Of a stretch of 40,995 bases of DNA, positions 7,028 to 14,500 are shown piece after piece. The stretch lies in NCBI GenBank assembly GCA_910578115.1, contig CAJTPO010000042.1, positions 1 to 40,995 of the forward strand. The letters are read 5' to 3'. This stretch comes from an uncultured Lachnospiraceae bacterium (GTDB lineage Bacteria; Bacillota; Clostridia; Lachnospirales; Lachnospiraceae). The notes beneath the pieces were generated by a model that saw only the letters and a list, made by a program, of their open reading frames with translations, searched no databases and had not been told where the DNA came from. A program made the translations under genes and the position numbers. Within the stretch, counting starts at the first letter, position 1. The number at the start of each line of letters is the position of its first letter.

Positions 7028-8395
7028 ATGAAGCAAAAAACAAAGCAGCAGGCAAGAGAAGAAATTTTATCCTTAGTCAGGGAGTATTGTGATACCTGGC
7101 ACAACGTCAGGAAACCTTTTGAGGAGGGACAGCGGATTCCCTATGCGTCCAGAGTCTATGACAGTGCGGAGATGGTTAATCTGGTGGACAGTGCGTTGGA
7201 GTTCTGGCTGACAGCAGGGCGTTATACGGATGAATTTGAGAAGAAGATGGCGGCGTATCTGGGGGTGAAATTCTGTTCGCTGGTGAATTCCGGTTCCTCG
7301 GCGAATCTTCTCGCATTTATGGCGCTTACTTCGCCGCTTTTGGGAGAGCGGGCGGTCAGGCGTGGTGATGAAGTCATTACGGTGGCGGCAGGATTTCCGA
7401 CAACGGTGGCTCCGATCATTCAATATGGAGCGGTGCCGGTGTTTGTGGATGTAACAATTCCACAATATAATATCGATGTGACGATGCTGGAGGAGGCGTT
7501 GTCCGAGCGGACGAAGGCGGTTATGATCGCACATACACTGGGCAATCCTTTTGACCTGAAAACAGTCAGTGAATTCTGTAAAAAGCATGGTCTGTGGCTG
7601 GTGGAGGATAACTGCGATGCGCTTGGGTCTGAATACACATTGGATGGCGTGACAAAATTGACGGGAACGGTTGGGGATATCGGTACTTCCAGTTTCTATC
7701 CGCCGCATCACATGACTATGGGAGAGGGCGGGGCGGTATATACGAATGATCCGCTGCTCCATAAATGTATCCGTTCTTTCAGAGACTGGGGACGGGACTG
7801 TGTATGTCCGTCAGGACGGGACAACCTGTGCGGACATCGGTTCGACAGACAGTATGGTGAGCTGCCGCTGGGGTATGATCATAAGTATGTATATTCGCAT
7901 TTCGGATACAATCTGAAGGCTACGGATATGCAGGCTGCAGTGGGGTGTGCTCAGCTTGAAAAGTTTCCTTCTTTTGTGGAGAGAAGACGGCATAATTTCG
8001 CCAGATTAAAGGCGGCGCTGCTGGCAGATAAAGCAGTGAATGTCATTGACCGGCTGATCCTGCCGGAGGCATGTGAGCATGCCGATCCCAGCTGGTTTGG
8101 GTTTATGGTTACCTGTAAAGAGGGCGTAAGCCGTAATCGGGTGGTGCAGTATATGGAAGATCACGGTATTCAGACGCGAATGCTTTTTGCCGGAAATTTG
8201 ACGAAACATCCCTGTTTTGACGAAATGAGGGCGAAAGGGGAAGGATACAGGATCGTGGGAGAACTGACGAACACGGATCGTATTATGGAGGACACCTTTT
8301 GGATCGGGGTTTATCCGGGGATGACGGATGAGATGATTGATTATATGGCCAGGACGCTGAGCGGTGCAGTGATGCAATGTGATGTGGCAGTTTAG
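7028..8395 (+). CDS. rfbH: CDP-4-keto-6-deoxy-D-glucose 3-dehydrase (E1)
   Basis: About 455 residues. It removes the C-3 hydroxyl of CDP-4-keto-6-deoxyglucose using pyridoxamine phosphate and a [2Fe-2S] cluster. The fold is that of DegT/DnrJ/EryC1 aminotransferases, but the Schiff-base lysine is replaced by histidine in SFYPPHHMTMGEGG (H227), the hallmark of E1. Cluster cysteines are visible at C196 (VEDNCDALG) and at C258, C260 and C268 with the C-x-C-x7-C spacing known for E1. ATG 7028 fits the family N-terminus better than TTG 6992; AGGAAGG lies upstream but about 12 bases away. E1 normally needs an NADH-dependent E3 iron-sulfur flavoprotein, which is not encoded here. Gene order is rfbF, module, rfbH, rfbG rather than the common F-G-H. 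Confidence 0.94.
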   Translation: MKQKTKQQAREEILSLVREYCDTWHNVRKPFEEGQRIPYASRVYDSAEMVNLVDSALEFWLTAGRYTDEFEKKMAAYLGVKFCSLVNSGSSANLLAFMALTSPLLGERAVRRGDEVITVAAGFPTTVAPIIQYGAVPVFVDVTIPQYNIDVTMLEEALSERTKAVMIAHTLGNPFDLKTVSEFCKKHGLWLVEDNCDALGSEYTLDGVTKLTGTVGDIGTSSFYPPHHMTMGEGGAVYTNDPLLHKCIRSFRDWGRDCVCPSGRDNLCGHRFDRQYGELPLGYDHKYVYSHFGYNLKATDMQAAVGCAQLEKFPSFVERRRHNFARLKAALLADKAVNVIDRLILPEACEHADPSWFGFMVTCKEGVSRNRVVQYMEDHGIQTRMLFAGNLTKHPCFDEMRAKGEGYRIVGELTNTDRIMEDTFWIGVYPGMTDEMIDYMARTLSGAVMQCDVAV

Positions 8396-8453
8396 TGAAA
8401 GCAGTTGCAGAATGTTACGTACTCAGGACTAAAATAGTGAAAAGAGTGATTTT

Positions 8454-9560
8454 ATGGCAGGATATGATTTTGGGCTGGATTTTTATAAAGGAAAAAGGGT
8501 GTTGATCACGGGACATACGGGATTTAAAGGCACGTGGATGTGCAGGATGCTGGCGCAGGCCGGGGCGCAGGTTACAGGATATTCTCTGGAACCGCCAACG
8601 ACTCCCAGCGTGTTTGCGCTAAGCAAAATTGCGTCCCGGATCAATTCCGTGACAGGTGACATCCGCGATCTGCAGCAGCTTTGCAGGGTGTTTGACGAGA
8701 CAGAGCCGGAGATTGTCATTCATATGGCGGCGCAGCCCATTGTCAGGGAGTCGTATCGAAATCCAGTGTATACTTATGAAGTAAATGTGATGGGAACGGT
8801 GAATATACTGGAATGTGTTCGGACGCACACCTGTGTTCGGTCCTTCGTGAATGTGACGACGGACAAGGTATATCTGAACAGAGAGTGGGAGTGGGGATAT
8901 CGGGAGAATGAAGAATTGAATGGTTATGATCCCTATTCCAATTCCAAGTCCTGCTCGGAACTGGTCACCGACAGCTATCGAAATTCCTTTATGAATCAGG
9001 GAGAACCGGGAGATGATGGCAGACGACCTGCTGCTGTCTCAACTGCACGGGCAGGCAATGTGATTGGCGGTGGGGATTTTGCGGCAGACAGAATCATACC
9101 TGACTGTATACGTGCAGTATTGTCAGATTCGGAGATTGTTGTCAGGAATCCTTATTCTACGAGACCGTATCAGCATGTGCTGGAGCCGGTGGCGGTTTAT
9201 CTGATGCTGGCGGCAAGACAGTATGACAATTCCGGTTTCGCGGGCTGTTACAATGTTGGACCGGATGAGACGGATTGCTATACGACGGGGGAGATCGTGG
9301 AGTTGTTTTGTGAGAAATGGAGGCAGAGTACCGGGCAGAAGGCAACCTGGCGCAGCGAGTATGACGGTGGCCCCCACGAAGCCAATTTCCTGAAGCTGGA
9401 TTGCTCCAGGATCAAAAGGACATTCGGTTGGAAGCCGGTGTGGAGTGTCGAGACGGCAATGGAGAAGATTGTGGAGTGGACGGTCGCATATCGTGACGGG
9501 GAGGATATTGCAGAGACGATGGACAGACAGATTCGGGAATTTCTGTGCTGTGGAGTGTAA
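8454..9560 (+). CDS. rfbG: CDP-glucose 4,6-dehydratase
   Basis: 368 residues, the family length. It converts CDP-glucose to CDP-4-keto-6-deoxyglucose, the substrate of RfbH. The extended SDR features are an NAD-binding ITGHTGFKG at 18-26, the catalytic TTDK (135-138) and YSNSK (161-165, the Y-x-x-x-K dyad), and ARAGNVIGGGD in the substrate domain. The GHTGFKGTW form of the glycine motif distinguishes CDP-glucose dehydratases from dTDP-glucose dehydratases. It follows rfbH by 58 bases in the same operon. No CDP-paratose, abequose or ascarylose reductase or epimerase follows, so the final dideoxyhexose is unknown. Confidence 0.94.
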   Translation: MAGYDFGLDFYKGKRVLITGHTGFKGTWMCRMLAQAGAQVTGYSLEPPTTPSVFALSKIASRINSVTGDIRDLQQLCRVFDETEPEIVIHMAAQPIVRESYRNPVYTYEVNVMGTVNILECVRTHTCVRSFVNVTTDKVYLNREWEWGYRENEELNGYDPYSNSKSCSELVTDSYRNSFMNQGEPGDDGRRPAAVSTARAGNVIGGGDFAADRIIPDCIRAVLSDSEIVVRNPYSTRPYQHVLEPVAVYLMLAARQYDNSGFAGCYNVGPDETDCYTTGEIVELFCEKWRQSTGQKATWRSEYDGGPHEANFLKLDCSRIKRTFGWKPVWSVETAMEKIVEWTVAYRDGEDIAETMDRQIREFLCCGV

Positions 9561-9576
9561 AGGATATCGCAGCGTA

Positions 9577-9613
9577 CCGGTATAACCACGGTGATTATTA
9601 TAGATTATACCGG
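9577..9613 (+). other. Inverted repeat between rfbG and the membrane protein gene
   Basis: CCGGTATAA (9577-9585) pairs perfectly with TTATACCGG (9605-9613) across a 19-base loop. No T-tract follows, so it is not an ordinary intrinsic terminator. It may stabilise or process the operon mRNA. The rest of the 170-base gap shows no gene. Confidence 0.4.
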
Positions 9614-9730
9614 AGGAAGGCGGACAGGTTTGATGAGAACAGAATACTGTGATAAGCTGAGATCCGGCTGAGTGCAGTGCAGCCGTTTCAGTGTGCCGTC
9701 AGGGCAAAAGCAGTGTTGAGATGGAGTAGA

Positions 9731-11125
9731 ATGATGGAAGAAAAGAGAAGTAAGATTGGGGAAAAGGGTATTTATACGCTTGTACAGCGGCTATGGCGGG
9801 AGAAAGCGCTGATACTTTTTCTGGTAGCAACAGCTTTCTTAATGCTGTTCAGCATTATCTGGGTATATCATACCAAAGTATTGAATGCCCCCAAGGTATA
9901 CTCTGACGGGTTTGGGTATTATGTATATCTGCCGGCATTGATCTACGGCGATTTTACCTTTGGGTTCGTGGAAGGCTGGGAGCATCCGCTGAAACTTATT
10001 CCGGCCGCCGGCGGGCTGGTCAATAAATATCCGGTGGGGGTTGCGGTCATGGAGAGCCCGTTCTTTCTGGCGGCACATCTGCTCTCGCTTTTGCGGGATG
10101 CCCTGACAGGGAGTGTTACGGCCACCGGCTATACCAATCTGTACCAGTACATGGTGCTGTTTGGCGGCGTCTGTTATTGGATAGCGGGGACGGTTCTGCT
10201 CTACCTGCTGTTGAAGAAATACCTTGGGTTTTCCGGCAGGGTAGCTTTGCTTACCTGTATCGTGATCACGTATGGAACGAATCTGTTCCATTACGCGTCC
10301 TATGATGCATGTTTTTCCCATGTATATTCTTATTTTCTGTTTAATCTGTTTCTCTATTATCTGTGCTGGTACGAGGAGCGGGATGTTGAGAACAGGAACA
10401 GGCTGTGGCAGACGTGTATATTCGGATTTTTGGCGGGCCTGATCTTTATGTGTCGGAATACGAATATTCTGTTTGTACTGACTTATGTATTTTACGGAGT
10501 TAAGGACTGGAAAACATGGAAGGCGAGGATGGTCAGGATCCTGATGCCGGCGAGGGCGGTTCCGATCCTTTTAACGGGGTGTGTGACAATTTTTCCGCAG
10601 CTGCTTTACTGGCATACGGCTACCGGGCACTGGTTTGCTTATTCCTACGGGGATGAACCTTTTTACTGGCTGGCTCCACAGCTTGGAAACTTCCTGTTCA
10701 GTGTGCGTAAAGGATTATTTTTCTGGAGTCCGGTTCTTCTTCTTGCATTGGTTGGCATGGTGACTGCCTGTAAGGCGAAAGAGAAATTATATACGGGGCT
10801 GGTCATTTTCTTTGTTCTGATCGTGTATGTTTCCAGTGCGTGGTGGTCATGGTATTATGGCGGCTCCTTTGGACAGCGTGTGGCAGTGGACTTTATGTGC
10901 CTGTTTGCGGTCTTTATTGCTGTTTTGCTGGACAGACTGGAACGGGAGAAAAAGCGGGAAGGCAGGAAGAGTATGGCAGGTCTGTTGTCCGGGGCGGTGT
11001 TTGTATATTGTGGGCTTTGTATTGTGTGGAATCTGATCTGCATGGCGGCCTATTGGTATCGTGTACTTCCTTCGGATAAGGCAGACTGGAATACGATCAA
11101 GGATATTGTTGGGATGTTACTGTGA
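9731..11125 (+). CDS. Polytopic membrane protein, GT-C/GT39-like glycosyltransferase candidate
   Basis: About 464 residues from ATG 9731, chosen for the GGAG just upstream; the frame is open to 9677. About ten hydrophobic segments span the protein. The first extracytoplasmic loop carries an acidic SDGFGYYVYLPA motif and NKYPVGVAVMESPFF, the position where GT-C enzymes hold their catalytic aspartate. A C-terminal WWSWYYGGSFGQR loop recalls those of oligosaccharyl or mannosyl transferases. GT-C proteins use polyprenyl-phosphate sugars outside the membrane. It is the last gene of the rfb operon, so it could transfer the dideoxyhexose or a related residue, but the substrate is inferred only. Its stop codon lies inside the first hairpin of the downstream 78-bp repeat. 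Confidence 0.75.
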   Translation: MMEEKRSKIGEKGIYTLVQRLWREKALILFLVATAFLMLFSIIWVYHTKVLNAPKVYSDGFGYYVYLPALIYGDFTFGFVEGWEHPLKLIPAAGGLVNKYPVGVAVMESPFFLAAHLLSLLRDALTGSVTATGYTNLYQYMVLFGGVCYWIAGTVLLYLLLKKYLGFSGRVALLTCIVITYGTNLFHYASYDACFSHVYSYFLFNLFLYYLCWYEERDVENRNRLWQTCIFGFLAGLIFMCRNTNILFVLTYVFYGVKDWKTWKARMVRILMPARAVPILLTGCVTIFPQLLYWHTATGHWFAYSYGDEPFYWLAPQLGNFLFSVRKGLFFWSPVLLLALVGMVTACKAKEKLYTGLVIFFVLIVYVSSAWWSWYYGGSFGQRVAVDFMCLFAVFIAVLLDRLEREKKREGRKSMAGLLSGAVFVYCGLCIVWNLICMAAYWYRVLPSDKADWNTIKDIVGMLL

Positions 11126-11277
11126 AAGTCTCTGACTTTCACAACGTGGATGGCCATGCGGCCCGCCCGACGGCAGGCTAAGCATGATGTAAGTTTACCA
11201 TGAAAGTCTCTGACTTTCACAGCATGGATGGCCAGGCGGCCCGCCATGCGGCAGGCTAAGCATGATGGTGGTTTACT
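11122..11277. repeat. Two tandem copies of a 78-bp structured repeat
   Basis: Units 11122-11199 and 11200-11277 are near identical. Each starts with a hairpin, (G)TGAAAGTC-TCT-GACTTTCA(C). Each also holds a second hairpin, GCCCGCC/GGCAGGC (one mismatch), at 11161-11178 and 11239-11256. The second stem arms are identical in both units while the loop differs (CGAC versus ATGC), so the structure looks maintained. The first hairpin includes the stop codon of the membrane protein gene. This resembles intergenic REP/BIME-type elements; no transposase is nearby. Confidence 0.8.
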
Positions 11278-11293
11278 GTGATGGTGCGGTCAC

Positions 11294-11318
11294 GAACAGC
11301 GCAGCAGATGCGCAGTTC
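11294..11318. other. Hairpin downstream of the 78-bp repeats
   Basis: GAACAGCGCA (11294-11303) pairs with TGCGCAGTTC (11309-11318), with one A-A mismatch and a GCAGA loop. There is no T-tract. It lies between the tandem repeats and the terminator and may be a degenerate relative of the same structured region. Confidence 0.45.
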
Positions 11319-11340
11319 TGAGTGCCGGTTATTTCTATAG

Positions 11341-11388
11341 ATGGAACAGAGATGATGTGGTTGATGCATTTCTGTTCCGTTTTTTTTA
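11341..11388 (+). terminator. Rho-independent terminator of the rfb operon
   Basis: A ten-pair stem (11341-11350 with 11371-11380, one G-U; core GGAACAGA/TCTGTTCC) with a 20-base loop is followed by a run of eight T at 11380-11387. It separates the rfb operon from the secreted glucosaminidase gene. Confidence 0.85.
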
Positions 11389-11391
11389 TAT

Positions 11392-11419
11392 TTGTCCATA
11401 TATTTCTACTGGATATATT
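11392..11419 (+). promoter_or_regulatory. Candidate promoter of the glucosaminidase gene
   Basis: TTGTCC (11392-11397), a 16-base spacer, and TATATT (11414-11419). Downstream, ATGTTAT (11436-11442) and ATAACAT (11456-11462) form a 7-bp inverted repeat with a 13-base spacer, in the leader near the expected transcript start; it could be an operator. Confidence 0.45.
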
Positions 11420-11522
11420 AAAAAAACATGATATTATGTTATAAAACAGGTAGACATAACATGGGAGCTGGTTTTTAGGAGAGACCGGCCTGTTTCATTG
11501 TGTGGAAAGGAATGATTTGAGG

Positions 11523-14500
11523 ATGAAACGATCTGTAGTTCAAAAACATAAATGGTGGATTTACTTTCTGTGTTTTGCATTGTGCATGGAGAGCGTTACG
11601 GTACCGGTATGGGCAGCAGAAACCGCGATGGAAATGTCGTCTGATTCCGGGGACGATAGTGACGGTAGTTCTGAACCCGGTGCAGATACTGTTTCAGGGA
11701 ACGAACTGCCGCCTGCATTGGAAGAAGATGCCGATGATGTGGAAACAGATGCAGAAGAAGGTACTGACGATTCGGAAGCGGATGCAGAAGAAGGTACTGA
11801 CGATTCGGAAGCGGATGTAGAAGAAGGTGCTGACGATTCAGAGACAGATGCAGAAGAAGGTACTGACGATGAGGAAACGAATATAGAAGAAGATGTCGAT
11901 GATACTGTTTCGTCTGTTTCCGGGAATACGCTTTCGTCTGTCTCGGAGAATGATATCCGGTCTGTCTCCGAGAACAGTCTGGATGCCGTTTCTGCTAATC
12001 AGCAGGCCATGATGCGGGAAGCTGCAGAGGCATTCGCCCGTCTTCTCGCGGAAAAGGATTTGATGGCGCTTCTTTATCATGCGGACAGCTATGAGGCAAG
12101 GCGTGAAGCAGACCCGGACAGTGAGAAGGTGGCGGTGCTGCAGAGCGGGCAGACATTATATATCAGGGGAATTGAGATCACAGAGGAGGATGTCTGGTAT
12201 GAAGTGCAGTTTTTTCTGAATGGAGCGGAGGGCACGGGTTATGTGCAGAATTATTATCTGGCATATTCCGATGAGGACTGGACCTTCTGGGAGGAGAAGT
12301 ATCTGGTTCCAATTCTGAGCGTAGGAGATGGTTACGGATTTACCGCTTATGGGATGGCGTCTTGTTCGATGATGCCGTATGCCGTAGACACGTCAGACAT
12401 CAACGCCTTTCCGGGGACTTACCAGAGTGCGCTTCGAAGCCTGAAGGAGGTGCATCCGAACTGGACTTTCGTACCGATGAAGACAGGACTGGATTTCCAG
12501 ACGGCTGTGACAAATGAGATGGGAGATAAAAGTCTGATTCAAAATACGACGGGGAACGCTTCCAAGGGCTGGGTTGGCGCAGCGTGTCCCAGCGAGAGCG
12601 GATGGTATTACGCCACGAAGCCGGCAGTGGCTTATCATATGGATCCGCGCAATTTTCTGACGGAAAATTACATTTTCCAGTTTGAGCAGCTGACATTTAA
12701 CGGTTCCTATCATACCCAGGCGGCGGTGCAGAGTTTCTTAAACGGAACTTTTATGAAGGGTATTCTTCCGGACGATACCGCTAAGCGCACGTACGCGCAG
12801 GCGTTTTTTGAGATTGGTAAGAATCGTAAGCTGAGTCCGATCCATCTTGCATCCCGCGTGTATCAGGAGCAGGGGAAGGGGAATTCCGGACTGATCTCCG
12901 GAACCTATCCGGGATATGAAGGATACTATAACTTTTTTAATGTAGGAGTCAACGGGGCTTCCGAAGCGGAGAAGATTGTGAAGGGACTGACCTATGCCCG
13001 AAAGCAGGGCTGGGACACCCGTTATAAATCACTGGAGGGCGGAGCGACCACCATCGGCAATAACTACATTCTGAAATATCAGGATACCATTTATCTGGAG
13101 AAGTTCAATGTTGACAGAAACAGTCCGTATGGTATTTACAACCACCAGTATATGCAGAATATCCAGGCCCCCGGCAGCGAATCAATCAGTACGAGGAGGA
13201 TGTACGCCAACGCAGGGTCTCTTAATTCCGCCTTTGTATTCAAGATACCCGTTTACGACAACATGTCGGACGAGCAGTATTATCCGGTACTCACTCTGAA
13301 TAAGACCAGTATGACGCTGGATGTGAACAAGGAAGCAGACTGTGAGGAAGGGCAGCAGCTGAAGTTGTATGCGGATGGCGTGGAAGTGAATCCGGCCAGT
13401 GCATCCTGGAAGAGCAGTGACCCGTCTGTCGCAACTGTCGAGAACGGTCTGGTGAAGATTGCTGATCCTGCGAAAAGGAAAACGGGAGAAGCCGTCATTA
13501 CGGCGTCCTGGCAGGAAGTGGAGGCAGTCTGTAAAGTTAAGGTAGTGATCTCCCTGACAGAAATTACGCTGGATAAGACGGAGATCAAAATGAGAAGACC
13601 CGATACGGTGGTGACGGACACCACCGGTTTAAGCCCGTCAGAGTTGGAAGAAAATGTGGCGTCTGCCCGGCTTCAGGTGACTTATATTCCGGACGATACG
13701 ACGGCGGACAGGACCATTACATGGACATCTTCCAATACTAAGGTGGCGAAAGTCCAGGCGGATCCGGAGGATTCCTCCAGAGCAGTAGTAAATGCAACCG
13801 GCAAGGGCGAGGCGGTCATTACCGCGAAAGCATCCAAAGCAGGCGGCAATCCGGTCAAAACGGCGGTTTGTCAGGTCAGGGTGAGTGCGCCGATTTACAG
13901 AATAGAATTGACGAATCCAAATGCCACCGATACGGACACTGTAGACAGGACCTCTCTGTTGATGGGACAGAGCGTCAATCTCGCGGCGGAGTATTGGCCC
14001 AAGGATACGACTTCTGATACCCAGATCACATGGAGCAGCTCCAATGAGGAGGTCGTCACGGTGACGGATGGCAGAGTGTATGCCAAAGGCCGGGGGACGG
14101 CGGTGGTCACCGCCGGAGTGGCAGGCTGCGAGAAAGGGTATACGGCGCAGCATACGGTGGAAGTGGAATCAGGCAGTGTGACTTTCATGAAAAATGACGG
14201 CAAGACCGTGCTCAAGCAGCAGGATGTGCTGTACGGTACAACGTTGCCGAAGGAAGAGTTTCCGGTGGAAGAAGGCGTGGAGGGAAGTCTTTTCATCGGC
14301 TGGTATACGGGGGAGAACGGCACCGGCCGACGTTTTGACGAGACTACCGTAATCTATCGGCAGAATCTCATATTGTACCCATATTATGAAGAACAGGGAA
14401 AGGGATTTTATGTGTTGCCGGTGGGGGATCAGATTTACACCGGCAGTGCGATCAAGCCCGCCATACAGGTATATGACAGCGTGGCCTATAATGACGGAAA

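Noticed and set aside
11050..11247. 65-codon reverse ORF with internally repeated peptide
   Set aside because: The peptide repeat is only the reading of the 78-bp DNA repeat; no start site context or family.
11122..11277. CRISPR array
   Set aside because: Only two copies in direct tandem with no spacers and no cas genes.
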